Origin: Lucifuga dentata
Taxonomy: Eukaryota > Chordata > Actinopteri > Ophidiiformes > Bythitidae
NCBI GenBank assembly: GCA_014773175.1
Contig: VXCM01000227.1
Coordinates: 283,780-347,779, forward strand
DNA length: 64,000 bases
Reading direction: 5' to 3'
Position 1 is the first letter of the stretch; every line of letters begins with the position of its first letter. Under the pieces are notes generated by a model, which saw nothing but the letters and a program-made list of their open reading frames with translations, ran no database searches and was not told the origin of the DNA. Positions 12,737 through 25,600 of the stretch are shown in pieces. A program made the position numbers and the translations under genes.

Positions 12737-14730
12737 ACACACGCACATACTGCACTGTGCTGGACACAGTAATGTGAAATAAGATCTTAATCTAAACATT
12801 TAGCACTAATCTTTACCTGAGAAGATGTTACTGCAGGATTAATGATATTTTGGCTTTACCTCACTCGTCCCTCCATGAGCATTCGTACATGTGTTTGCTG
12901 GTCAAATATCACAAGAGCCTGATCACCTGCCGAGCAGCAACAGCCAGACAAATGAGTTTGAGAGTTGAACATTTCAGATCTTTGTGCTTAATTAAGAAAG
13001 AAGAATAGTGTTAACCCGACTCATTATTTTGCAAGATTTATCAGAATTGCTTGCTTGCTTTTCTTCTACCTAGATTGTGTAAAATTATTGAACAATCAAA
13101 ACGGTAAAACCTGTTCAGGTTAAAGAACAGACAACCTCAGTCAATAGAAATCCATAAACCATCACTGTTCAATTATTTTAGCCAATAATTAATTACCATC
13201 AACACTGACAACAGAAACAGCAAAAGGATTGTATTCTCATCACTCTAATCATGTATTTTGCATTCTCATGCTAATTGTATTCCAGTTCAGTCATTCAGTT
13301 GAGATTATGAGTCATTGTTTGAACTTGGTATTAAGATTTTTCTTTTATAATCATTCCAAATCTTCATATCTAGCAATAACATAACTTCAGTTCATGTCAA
13401 GATTTTTTAAAATGTGACTTTAAGTCTATTTAATAGGAATTGGTAGTAAAATAAGAGAGTAAAATTAAAAATTAAGTCCAGTTTCTTAGTTGTTAAATCT
13501 AAAACATCATCTTGTCTCCTATCGATGCAAAAACAAAAGTGTTGCAGTTTGTAGTATTAACTTTAATACTTCCTGAATACCAAATGAATCAAAACTATCA
13601 CTTAATATTCATCTTGTTTGATTTTTCTTTGATCATTAAATCATAAGTTTGTCCAGTTTGTATTGTAATGTATTTATTTATTTTGTGTAATGATGCTAAA
13701 CCTGATGAAGTTGTGAAGTTTCTCTTATTTTGGTAAAAGGAAAAATGGGCTTTTATACAAGAATGTTAATATTCATATAAGACATTAAAAACTCAATTAG
13801 ATGCAGAAACTTTGTCTTGGATTAATGTTAAAAACCTTTGAAAGAAAGTCCATATTTTGTAATGGAGGGATTAGCATAGGAAAATTAGCTGAGAAAAGTT
13901 AAAAGAAGTGAAGTCGTTATAGTCCATTATTTAATGATGTGAAAAAGCTCAAATTGCAACTGACAGGGATGTTGAAACTAACAGGAATATTGCCAGATAT
14001 ACTGTATTTAATCTAAGTAACAGGTGAGCTCACTCTTGTGCCCACTAGAATCACATCATTAGTGATCATGTGACGATCCATTAAAGGGACCTCGCTGAAA
14101 ATACAGTAATTCTCTGCTCATATCACTTATTGTGACTCAGTGTTCACACAAACACATGACAAAAATCACTTTACGCCTTTTATATTTTTATTTTTACTTT
14201 ATATTTATGCTGCTCTGTGCTGTAATACTGCTTACAGGTTTCTGTTTGTCACTCTACTATTTTATTTCTGCATTATTATCTCTTGAATAAATGTTTACCA
14301 GACATAATAACTTTTATCTTATTTAATTTTTAAAAAAAAATCTAATTTAACAACAATTAAATCTTCTTTCAAGTTCTTGTTCGTGTTAAATGCTAAATTA
14401 ACATGCTTATTAAATGATAATATTCCAGTAAAAGACAGAGGAGACACATGATTGCATCATCTCTGCCTGCAGTATCAGGTTCCCAGCCTGGACAGCATCT
14501 ATGTTTTATGAATAAAGTACAAACGGAGGGTGTCAGATCCTGCATGTGACTGTGGATAATGGAAAAGCACAGAGCCGAACCTTCAAGCTGCAGAAGGAGC
14601 TGCTGGCTTCTGTTACCTGTTGCCACCCAGCAGGTGAATCCAAGAGCCACACAGTCTCAAGTGGGACCGTATGTGTGTGTCTGTGTGTGTGTGTGTCTGA
14701 GGCTCCTAATGATGTGGGAAGGTGATAGGC
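12737..14730. other. Intergenic, slc25a15 to stoml3
   Basis: AT-rich sequence without a supported gene. ORFs are short and overlap low-complexity tracts. A short (GT)n tract lies at 14670-14698. Confidence 0.6.
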
Positions 14731-14815
14731 CACGCCCCCCCGCCCCCTGCCCCCTGTAGATATGTAAACAAGTGTTTGCTGCTCCTTCATTCCATCATTT
14801 GACACTCACTCACAC
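14731..14815 (+). promoter_or_regulatory. stoml3: Probable stoml3 promoter / 5' UTR
   Basis: A C-rich block with GC/KLF-type boxes (CCACGCCC and CGCCCC, 14731-14757) is followed by a consensus forkhead site TGTAAACA (14763-14770) and a nearby inverted TGTTTGC, about 50 bases before the ATG. No TATA box. The motif matches are direct; their use is inference. Confidence 0.35.
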
Positions 14816-17800
14816 ATGATCTCAACAACCGCCAGCACCGCTGAGATGGTTACTCAAGGAAAACTTCAGATCAGCTCCACAGAAAATATAGAAGGTAAAT
14901 ACTTCATGTTTTCTGTCATCTTTAAGAATCTGTCATAAAAAGTGAAATGTTAATTCTTAGAGAATTGTAAGGTTTGCATTTGTTTTTGTTTTTTTTGTTG
15001 TTTTTTTTAGGTTATGGGATACCTTGACATAAAGTTAAAGTGTTGTGTCAGTTTAAATGTTTTAATGGTGATGTCAGTAGTTGCGTAGCTTAACATGACT
15101 CGGCTGTGACTCGGGAGAATCTGAGACTTCCACAGAGACGAGTTACATCATCAGTGGTAACTAGAGGAGCTCGCTGCCTGACTGCATAGTTGCTTTGTCA
15201 CCTTTCAATAAAAGTTGCTGCCCAACCGGATGATATTACCAGTGATTCTGAACAGAAGAGAAAGATATTTTTGACATTTGAATGCTTCAAAGTGTAGAAG
15301 TCATATTTTTCACTAGAGTTGTTGTCCCTTTCCTTTACAGATAAAAATTCAAGGGGTCTGGGATGTTTTGGTTGGCTGCTGGTCATCATATCTTTGATCT
15401 TCATCATGGCAACATTTCCTATCACCATATTTATGTGTTTTAAGGTACGACACATTCACAGTGCATACAAGTGATCAGGATTACACTAATATACAATACA
15501 ACTTTGTCAAGTGTATTGAAATTTGTCTTGGACCACACCTGCAACACAGGACAAACATAAAAATAATGATATTGAAACATGTTTGTATACGTTCAGCAAT
15601 AACCACCAAACATTTCCTTATAGTTGCTAATTTAGAAGATTGAGAGGTGAATTTTTTACTTTTCTTCCCTACAAAACTGTTTCAGTTCAATATTGCTTTG
15701 ATTTCTTGCATGAACAGCTCTCTTCAGGTCATATCATAACATTTCTATTGGGTTAAGATCTTGGATTTGTGACACTAAGTTTTTTTTTTTTTTTTGCCAC
15801 TGTATGTGTGATTCTGTCATCTCTTTATTTCAAAAAGACATTTAAAAGCCTTTTTACCACAATATTACTGCATATTTGGTAGAAAGTTATCTAGCTGTAG
15901 TCATACAGTATATGATTTAGTCACTGAGTTGTATATCTAATATTAGTTTGCTCTATTGTACATGGTGATAATGACTGAAGCATGTCAGGAGCTAAGTTGT
16001 GTTCCAGCACATGGATTTTTTTCAGCATCTTTTATTGTCTGTAACCTGCAGATTGTGAAGGAATATGAACGAGCCGTTATTTTCAGACTTGGTCGGGTCA
16101 TAGACAGGAAACCAAAAGGTCCAGGTATGATATTCAAAGTATTGTTTACTGTGTTATGGTGTGTAGAGTGTGATATGCCTTCTTTTTAACCCTAAATCTT
16201 AGCCTGGCTAAAAAAAAAAAAAAAANAAAAAAAAAAAAAAAATACCCTGATACTGAGTGTGAAAGGGCTTTTGAACTTGTGAAAACCTGCTGGATTCTCC
16301 GTCTGGATGCTAAATGATTGATTATAAAACATAATTCATTTAGTTCAACAAACAATTTCTACTCATAGTTGACTAAAATGAATTCAGAAAAATAAATGCA
16401 GGATTTTTTTTACATCTTTGTAGGACTTTTCTTTGTGTTGCCTTGCACCGATACCTTTGTGAAAGTCGATTTGAGAACCATATCCTTCGACATTCCCCCA
16501 CAAGAGGTAAAATTTTCCATCTTTTTTTTTTTTTTTNTTTTTTTTTTTTTTATGATGTTGCTAAGAGGTTCTCAATCCTGCTCCTTGAGTACCACAGCAT
16601 TTCATATTCCATCTCTTCCTGCTCTACTCACATCTGATCAGCTAAATCAGCTCCAGTGCAATGCTTCTGCCTGTGGTTTCTCAGTTAAAACTGAGTTCAT
16701 CTCAACATCTTCGTCATTGATCACCCCACTGACAACCCTTTACTTCTGCAGATCCTAACCAAAGACTCCGTCACAGTGTCTGTGGATGGTGTGGTGTATT
16801 TCCGGATACACTGCCCCATCTCTGCCGTGGCCAATGTGTCCAACGCCCACTCGTCCACTCGGCTGCTGGCACAGACCACCCTGAGGAATGTACTCGGCAC
16901 CAAGAACCTTGCAGAGCTGTTATCTGACAGAGAGGGCATATCAGTTAGCATGCAGGTCAGATCAAAACTTTGTCCGTCGTGGTAGTAAAGTTTATGAGAA
17001 ACTGGAAGATATGAGGTGAATTGTGACTTTATTAACTTTTAAACTTTAACTGATTGAACATACAAATTCAGTCACTGTTTCTTCCACCGACTTTACGGAA
17101 ACTAATGAATTTAATGTTACTCAAGTTAATTACCTCTCTTTGACAGGTCTACAAGAGGGATGAATGTCCACCAGTGTGCTTTATAGCCATAAAATTAAAC
17201 TGAATTCTTTGTCAAATATTTACCTGATTTTCTAACAGACAATGGGCTGGTTGTGTGTTACCAGGTGCACAGCTGTACACACTCTGCAGAAAAGCATTAG
17301 CGGTTAGGAAAACAAATACTGGATTTGAGAACTCGGTGTGCAAACACACACATTTGTTGGTACTACAAATTTGGGTTTTGACTGACGAAGGCTAAATAGA
17401 CCAGGTGTGGACAGTAAAAGTTTACTCAGGTACTGTACTTGAGTACAGTTTTGATTTCATTACCATTATGTGATATGTTGTTAGACTTTAGTTAAAAGTT
17501 ACTTGCAAATTAAAACCATAAGATCAACATGACATAAGTGCATACAATATTCATGTGTCACATTAAAATCTTGTTTCATGGCCTATTATTTGTTTGACAA
17601 CAGTGCAATCGGGGACAGTGACCCCTATGACATCACAAGACTTACTTATGACATCATATAGATTACTTCCTGTTGGTGCTGAAGATTACAAGTTTGAAAA
17701 CTAAATTCCTAGAAATTGGGAATTGGCTAAACAAAAAAAAAAAAANAAAAAAAAAAAAAAGGTTTGGAGTGCCTTTAGTTTTCAAACTTGTCATCTTCAG

Positions 17801-18502
17801 CACCAACAAGAAGTAACTCGTGATGTCATAGAGGTCAGTTTCTTCAAGACATAACTGAATTTGATGAGTAAAATCGATTGAGTTTCTCTTTAAGGACAAC
17901 TTTAAATGCAGGACCTGCACTGGTAATAGAATATTCTTAAATGTGTGATTATTTCTTGTGCTATTACTCTAGTGTGAATTGCTACTTAAAGGCTAAAAAA
18001 GATGGTCTGACATGATTGGAATTTTTGTTCTTAATTATTTCCCTGCAGGAATCTCTGGATGAAGCCACCGATCCGTGGGGTATTAAGGTGGAACGTGTAG
18101 AAATTAAAGATGTGAAGTTGCCTCAGCAGCTGCAGAGGGCCATGGCAGCCGAGGCAGAGGCCAGCCGCGAGGCCAGAGCCAAGGTAAAGAAACCGATACA
18201 GGACTTAACAAGGGATCAATAATATCTGGAGCTTGACGATGATTTCCTTTTCGTGCATTAAGAAAGGATGCTGAGTCTGGAATTTAGCCTTACTATCTGT
18301 CTGTGCTCAGATCATTGCTGCAGAGGGAGAGATGAAGGCTTCCAGAGCTCTGAAGGAAGCTTCCCTGGTCATTGCTGAGTCACCATCCGCTCTCCAGCTG
18401 CGATACCTGCAGACCCTCAATACCATCGCAGCAGAGAAGAACTCCACCATCATCTTCCCTCTGCCTATAGATGTCATACAGCATTATATGCAGAGGAAAT
18501 GA
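14816..18502 (+). CDS. stoml3: Stomatin-like protein 3 (SPFH/band-7 membrane protein)
   Basis: Lipid-raft scaffold of the inner plasma-membrane leaflet; family members oligomerise and tune ion channels such as ASIC and Piezo. Coding exons: 14816-14894, 15341-15444, 16052-16124, 16424-16506, 16752-16955, 18049-18183, 18311-18502; 870 nt, 289 aa (human STOML3 has 291). A hydrophobic hairpin (residues 34-60, [20 protein letters not shown]..) carries the family proline (P53) and a membrane-proximal Cys59. The SPFH domain follows: [63 protein letters not shown]. Then come [16 protein letters not shown], an Ala/Glu-rich coiled coil, and the C-terminal LQLRYLQTL and [13 protein letters not shown] oligomerisation motifs. 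By sequence it could also be called stomatin (STOM, human 9q). I prefer stoml3 because its neighbours are 13q genes. Confidence 0.88.
16215..16242. repeat. Poly(A) run with an assembly N
   Basis: It lies in stoml3 intron 3, with N at 16226. A matching poly(T) run with an N (16522-16551) starts 15 bases after the exon 4 donor. True lengths are unknown. Confidence 0.7.
17403..17460. repeat. hAT-type repeat fragment
   Basis: GTTTACTCAGGTACTGTACT resembles the end of the same fish hAT family seen at 5860 and 60584. It lies in stoml3 intron 5. Confidence 0.4.
17619..17837. mobile_element. Palindromic MITE (hairpin)
   Basis: The left arm (TGACCCCTATGACATCAC..GTTGGTGCTGAAGATTAC) is repeated in reverse on the right (..CATCTTCAGCACCAAC..TGATGTCATAGAGGTCA). 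The loop is a poly(A) run with an N at 17746. The left arm has an extra copy of the ATGACATCA segment. It lies in stoml3 intron 5. Confidence 0.65.
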
Positions 18503-18650
18503 TGGCTTTGTAAGCCAATATTTTTTTTCTCTTAATTAAGCCAGACTTATATTGTGTTATTTAGCTCAATGATATTTTTTTAGTCACTGTATGCTTGTAT
18601 GCAGCCTTGCATTTTTTACTTCTTAATGGCAAACGCAGTGCTCTGTCCTG
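18503..18650 (+). other. stoml3: stoml3 3' flank
   Basis: T-rich sequence after the stop codon, presumably 3' UTR. No canonical AATAAA is seen before the next transposon. Confidence 0.4.
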
Positions 18651-18652
18651 TA

Positions 18653-19428
18653 CACCACTGTTCAAAAGTTTGTAATCGCCCAGAAATTTTCATGTTTTGA
18701 GCATCCCAGAGTTGTCTTTTCACTGTTACAGATGACACTGGTATTTGGTGTGTACTATTTAAGGAACTATAGCTCCTAAGCCAACTGAGGACCTGTAAGG
18801 CATTTTGAAACTACAGACTCTGATGTATTTCTTCTCTTGAACAGTCATACATCTGGGCCTTCTGCTCTTTTTCCTGTCCCATTAGATCCAGTTTGCCCTT
18901 TTCTCTAAAGCCAGTGGTCAACACCTTTGTATGAAATCTTCAGTTTCTTGGAAATCTGAAGCATAGAATAACCTTAATTTCACAAAACAGCAATAGATTG
19001 ATGTGTGTCTTGAGAAAGCTGGTTTGTTTTTACCACTTTTGACTCCAGAATTTAACTTTAGGAATGCCAGTTTCTTACAATGCAAGTATAGACAATTCCT
19101 GCTAAACTGAACACCATAATGGGTTTCAGGTGTGCTAACAAAATTCCAATGGTGTCTCTAACAACCAATTAGAATTTAAACTTGATCAATTAGGATGAGC
19201 TAAAAGAGTTCATGATTAGGACATTAGAATAATGACTGCTGAGAATAGGGCTTTGCAGTTTTATGTGAATAATTTGTTATAAATCAATCATTTACTGCAG
19301 TAATAGTAACATTATTAATACCTAAGATATATATTTAAATCAATTGAATGCCACCTTGGTGACAAAATATCAATTTCCATCAAAAATATGAAAATTTCTG
19401 GGTGATGTCAAACTTTTGAATGCTCGTG
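18653..19428. mobile_element. Degenerate Tc1/mariner-like element
   Basis: Its ends are inverted repeats of about 41 bases with roughly 34 matches: left CACTGTTCAAAAGTTTG..CCAGAAATTTTCAT, right ATGAAAATTTCTGGGTGATG..CTCGTG. This is a widespread fish family with TTCAAAAGTTTG ends. The left flank is TA; the right one has decayed. No intact transposase. Confidence 0.65.
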
Positions 19429-19624
19429 TTTTTTTTTTTTAATATAATGTTTAAAACATATTAGTACGTTAGTATAAACATTTTCACATCACAAATTTTG
19501 ACAATAAAAAATCAGCATCAGCAGCTAATTAAAAGAAATGAATAAATTGGTTATCTCTTACAATTCCCAACAATTTTGAGCAGTTTCACGAATTTCACGC
19601 TGTTACTCTTTTTTGGTGGCTTTT

Positions 19625-19760
19625 TGTGATATGTTGAATTTGAACAGATGTTTTAATATTTGAGAATATATAATTTCTCAGCTTTATGTGGAGCAGACAC
19701 TGATACAATCCAGTTGCAGTCCTTTGAAAATCCAGCAGAGGGCAGCATGAGGTCATTCAC
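19625..19760 (+). repeat. Family D repeat, copy 1, with a CTCF-like core
   Basis: AGCTTTATGTGGAGCAGAC and ACTGATACA are shared with 59425-59535. Both copies carry a match to the CTCF core consensus CCASYAGRKGGCRS. Here it is CCAGCAGAGGGCAG at 19732-19745, plus strand. Confidence 0.6.
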
Positions 19761-19946
19761 ACATCTTCAACTAAAAATTTAATCATGGCTCAGCCCTAAG
19801 GAATATATCAGCATTAAAAACCACTTTTATATACATATTTTCTTATTGTATTTTAATACTTAAATCCAAAGTGCAACATTGACAGCACAGACATTAGTGT
19901 CTCATCATTGACCACAATATTTTAAGCTACAATCACAGATCTGGAA

Positions 19947-20003
19947 GAGGAATAAATTAATAAATAAATAAATAAGTAAATGAATGAATAAATAAATAAA
20001 TAA
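19947..20003. repeat. (AAAT)n microsatellite
   Basis: Tandem AAAT/GAAT units with a few substitutions. Confidence 0.85.
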
Positions 20004-20889
20004 AATGAACAAATTTTGTGTTACAAATTGTAACACAAATACTATGTAAGACAACCTTATAAAGACATGCTTCCATAGTAAGTTATCTAGAGCATCTGAA
20101 ATTTCTGAAATAGTACAATCTTCACAACATAATTTTCTGTAAACTATCAACAGAACAGACGTGATTCTCTGACACTTGATGTAAACAAATCAGCTATTCT
20201 AGTGTCGAACAAACATTCAGTAAATGAGTAAAAGTTTGTGTCCACAGGACATAGAGGCAATCAGTGCAGTCAGAGTACCTGATAGAGAGTAATATCATGT
20301 CCGCTGCCTTTCGGAACACAGCAAATGCAACACCACCACAACAGAAATGCCACTTTGGGCTAATTTTCACACTCAGTGTGTTTGGCTTAGGGTGTTGCAT
20401 ATTATAGGTTATTCAATAAAACAATATTTTTCATTCTAATTTTTAATATAGTTGCTGGCTGCGCTACACTCTGTAAAACAGCTATACATATTCTGTACAT
20501 CCAAATAATTTCATATAAGGAGATGAGTATCTTGCAAAACAGAAACAGCTGAGTGACTATGTAAACATAAATATAACAAAAAAAGTATAATCATTGAAAA
20601 ATAAATCAAAAGTTATGGCAGTTGTTTCCTTTTGTTGATTCTCCTCAAGACCTGAGATTCTCTGGTGAGAAATGAGGTAACAGCTTGTAGATTTTTATGG
20701 TATTCATAGTTATTTTACTTAGTTATCAAATTATGGATGAGTTATTGATAGGAATTATTCCAGAAGTCATTTGGAGGTACAAATGGCAAATGACAGATTG
20801 GAAGCCACAACGCTGTGTGTTTCCTCAACATTTGCCAATGAGGTTTTTCTGTGTGAAATTTAAACCACGGGATGGAAACAAGCATGGTA

Positions 20890-21356
20890 GGCTGCGTTCA
20901 CACGTAGCACCTTTTCCTCCATCGGCAGCTTCGTTTTTATAATTCTAAAAAGTTACTTCAAAATGAAGTGAAGACTGTCTCTCTCTTTTTTTTTTTTTTT
21001 TTTTTAGCTTAGAGTGCTTTTCAAAGTAGTAAAATTTAAATTTTGCAGAAAACATGAAGTGGTTTTTTTGTTTTGCCATGTCGGTGTTGCGAAGCTGGTG
21101 CTGATGGATTGTCGAACCAGAGCTCTCAAACAAGATTATTAAAGGCCCCCTTGTTTTTCTTTCTCCCATGAAGGGTGTCATGTATGTACCCAAAACCGTC
21201 TTTGTGCAGTGGGAACACCTTCCTCAACGCTGTCTGAAAAGCTAAAGCGAGCTGCCTTCTCCTTACCATGAAAATGAGACTGGAGCGATTTGTTTTTACA
21301 AAAAGCATTTCAGCAGAGCTTTTTCTACTTAAAAAGTACTACATGTGAACACAGCC
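20890..21356. mobile_element. PIF/Harbinger-like MITE
   Basis: Terminal inverted repeats GGCTGCGTTCACACGTAG and CTACATGTGAACACAGCC are flanked by GTA and TTA, one change from a 3-base TTA target-site duplication. The ends resemble those at 26810-27537. An internal poly(T) run is at 20989-21005. No transposase ORF. Confidence 0.6.
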
Positions 21357-22649
21357 TTAATTGGCAACGCAAAAAAGCAACAATTACAAGGGCACAAGGT
21401 TAATAAGGTAAACTTAAACTAGTTGTAGAGCACAAGCATAAAAAAATTGAATTGTTTGTTCTACTTTGGAATAAAATGTAAGATATTCCTCCTGTTGAAT
21501 ATACAACTTGCAACTCTGCAGTTGTTCAAATCAATATCGCTGATCTTTACAGCTATTTTTACAACGGTTATCTTCGTACGTGTGACAGCTGCATTATACG
21601 GTAAACTGCTTTGTTTGATGATTTCCTCTTTGGTGGGTTCTAAGAATGTACGCTTTTGTTTTGTCAGGAACAAAACACAACTTGCGTGCACGTTGAAAGT
21701 GGATATATTTATCTGACTGTTGGTGGGACCACTATCTTACATAAAAATTGAGATTGGTTTTATTTCTGCCCACATTACATATCTGCGGTACGTGATGAAA
21801 CGTATCATACAGTGAATTTTAATGATTCTGTTTTGGTGGAAATGAGAGGTAAGTTGTGTTGCACCTGCATCCTTCTATTCCATATTGTCATGCTGTGTTG
21901 TACCAAAACAAGCTTCTTAGGAACACTATGACTGGAAGACCAAGCATGCTTCAAAGAGAGCAATGCATGTACAGTAAATTAAAATTGGCATTAGAGCTAA
22001 ATATTACTGGCAGTTCAGTGGATTTCTGAGTTACAGGATTTTGTTGTAATCACACATTTCAGGTCTTTGAAACCTCGCTTGTTTGAGAAAATGGATTGAG
22101 TGGAAATGGTTGAGGTTGGATGACCAGGTAGCCGGTAATGCACTGCTCAGTGTACTTCAATATAAGAAGGTAACGTCGTCCAGAGAAGAATCCATATTTT
22201 CATGTTCGGGTTAGCTCGTTTTTGTGGTGTTGCTCAAAGTACTGCCTGTGCCTTGAAAACACTGCTGGTGGGAGAAAATGGACAGCAAAGGCGCTTCTTG
22301 AGTTCATGTTTGACGTTTGCTTTGTCTCATACATCCATCATCCTGAGGCTGGATGAAAAAGTGGAGATGCAGATGGAGACGAAAACACGGAAATGAGGCA
22401 TCGTGACTTTAATCCTATTCTCTGATGAAGTCAACAATGACCAAGTTTTTGATCTAACTTCAGTATCCCCATTTGATTTTAGGAGTCTATGGGCTCTTTC
22501 CAAGAACAAATATGAAAAAACTAATTTGTGTCTATCCAACTACGTGATGTAAAATCATGCACTTTTAACGGAGAGGAACGCTCGACAATGAGTTTCAAAA
22601 TATGCGCTTCTGATGTTTGCCAGACAGAGTTGAAAGATCGTAGTGTGTC
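21357..22649. other. Intergenic sequence and mtus2 3' flank
   Basis: AT-rich DNA with no supported gene. The part nearest 22649 is presumably mtus2 3' UTR (minus strand). ORFs here are short and show no family features. Confidence 0.5.
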
Positions 22650-25600
22650 TCATTGGTGGTAGGAGTGCGGCCGTGCAGGAGAACCTGGTCCAGAGACGGA
22701 GCGATGCATAGGGGAGGAGCTGGGAGACATGCGTGGGCTCAGCTCGCCCGTCTGAAGTCGCCACAGCAGCTCCTCGTTGGTGCGACTCAGGCGCTTCTTC
22801 TCGTTGCTCTCCTTCTCCACGTGCACTTGTAAGTTAGCGTTATCCTCTGACAGTTGCCTGAGGAACAACAGGGACATGCAGAAGTTAAAACATGGCTACC
22901 TTCTGCTACTGCTGCACTCTTCTGAAAAGCAAATGTCAGTTTCCCAGCTGCTGAGTCATGGATACTAACAATTATTACTGATGCAACAGTTAGCCGAGGC
23001 GGTTATGTTTTATTTATTTATTTATTTATTTTTGTCTATTTCAACAGGATATTTCAAAAGTAAAGACGGATTTTGACGAAATTTTGTTGGTATTGTGGGT
23101 TGGGTTCAATTTTGAGGAAGGTTCAGACCTGCTTCAAAATCTGCGTTTGAACAGAACTAACCTGGACATAGCGACATTTTTGTCTATTCTTTCCTTCAGG
23201 TCCTCGTTCTGCTGCTGTAACACCTGCAGTCTGTCCTCCAGGTACACATTCTTTTCAGCCTGCTCAAAAACAGGAGAAACGGTACAAATTAAATTCTTCA
23301 AATGATCTGACAAGAAAAACAACAAACAACGTGCAAAATATTAAAGTTTAGCGCGTGTAAGAAACCATAAAGTTGAACGCTTTCAGATACACAGAGAGAG
23401 AGACAGAGCACAGGTTTCTTTGTTACAACATGAAAGCAGTAATTTGGAGCCTACTATTTTCTCCAACTCTGAAATCTTCAGCTCCTGTTGATGGATTTGT
23501 TGATTCTTCATCTCCAGCACTTCTTTCAGACTCTTCAGGTCCTCCTCAATGTGTTTATACGGTGCCAGGGCATCCTGCAAAGAGCCGACAGCATTAATGA
23601 ACACAATCTATCACTCTTCATCCTCCACAAATAATGCTCTCTTTAGGTTTTATCCAGCAAATCAAAGCTGCCAACGTAGCGTCCAGTAGTGAATGCAGCA
23701 CGTGTTACCACAATCTGCTCATCTGTACTCTTCCGCAGAGCTTCCTCAAAGCGCTTGGCTCGGTCTCGCAGGCTATGATTCTGAAATGTCAGCGTGTCCA
23801 CCTGATCCTGGACAGCAAACAGATGAGTTGTTAAAGACCATACCACTCATTTTGCATGTTTGAACCTAATATATTAAATTTTCATACATGTAACATTACT
23901 GANACCATACCACTCATTTTGCATGTTTGAACCTAATATATTAAATTTTCATACATGTAACATTACTGAGAATCATTTCCCAAAGCATACTACTGAAACA
24001 GTGAATTAAAAATGTTTTTCCTACCTTCCAGATTGCCACTGGTTTCGGTTCATTCTGGTACACTATTAAAGTCAACTTGTTGATACATGAAACGTTCTTG
24101 GGAAAGGTAATCCATCATCAGATTACCTATCCCAAGAACGTTTCATGTATTAACAAGTTGACTTTAATAGCGTACCAGAGTGAACAACACGTATACTCAG
24201 GTTTTTTCGAAGTTTCGTAATTTTAGCGTTTAAGCGCAATAAAAAGCACGGAGTGAATGTATGTCTCCACCGGGGAATATAGTCCCAAAAGAAGACCTTG
24301 TTTATCAAAATAATTTGACGACTATGACTTCATAAGGCTATGTAACTATTAGCAGGCGAAACATCGATTTTTAATGTGGGTGTATCACTTGAATATTTGA
24401 TTTTGAAAGATGAAGAGATTTTGCAAAATATCAGGAAAGCTGAAATACGGTTTTATCCTTTGGGAAATGATTGTCAGTAGCATAACATGTATGAAAATTG
24501 AATATATTAGGCTCAAACATGAAAAATGGCCGGTATGGTCCTTTAATTTAGTCGTTAGTAGTAGGAGTGGTTGAGTAGCTAGTTAGAGAACTACTAACCT
24601 GCAGTGACAGTCTGATCTTCTCAAACTCCTCTTCTAGAGACTTCTTCTGCTGCTCGTGGGCCATCTTTAAATCTATCACATAAGTAGCGATGTGTCTGTG
24701 TTAACCTGGCACAGTTTCAGTACGTACAGCAGAGTGACGCGTCTTAAATGTTCTGCTTACTTTTCACGGTCCTGGCGTGTTCCTCCTGCAGAGTGGCCAG
24801 CGTGTCGTTGTGAGCTGTCTCCATCTCCATCAAAGAGGCCTCATGGTTCTCGCTCATCTCCTCAATCTGAGCCAAGATTAGGACAGTTATAAGTTAAAAG
24901 GAGCTTGTTTTGCTGGTCCTTTGTCACAGATAAAAAGTATTCATACACGTGCACACTAAGGTTGTTTTCAGACCTGCACTCCATTTGCTGCTCTGAATGA
25001 GTTAATGAGTTTTGTTGCATGTAGCCATGATTCTGTTTTGTTTCACAGAGAAAATGTTCAAGCAAAGCAAAATAAATCAACAAAAGCTCTGTCAGAACGC
25101 TCGCTCTGCTCATTGGGCAAAAAATGTCCCATGCATGAGTGAGAAAATCAGAACAGGAAGAGGTGAGCTCTGCCCGGGTAGCCATGTAACACGGAACACA
25201 GGCAGCAATGACATTTTTGACGCTCATTTGCATCATTTACCAAGCTAAACTCTGCCAGATTGAACAGACTGAATTTGTCGATTTGAACGCACTTCAATGC
25301 AGCATCTCTAAAATCGCATATTGGTTCCCGCTCTGCGCAGAAGACGTGCTGCTTTCAGACGGTTAAACAGGCGAATGGAGCGCGTAGATTACATGCTGGC
25401 CCTACATGTTGACTGTGATGTGTTAGGTAAATTTAATATGTTTGTGACCTTTTCACAGCATCTGTTTAATTTGCGATGAGTAATAAAAGGTCTCGTTTGC
25501 TTAATGTAAACTATGTGCACCATGCCTTCTCTAGTTCTAAATCAACCAATACAACGCTGGCCAGCCAAACATACTGCACCCCTGTATTTTTGTGTAAACT

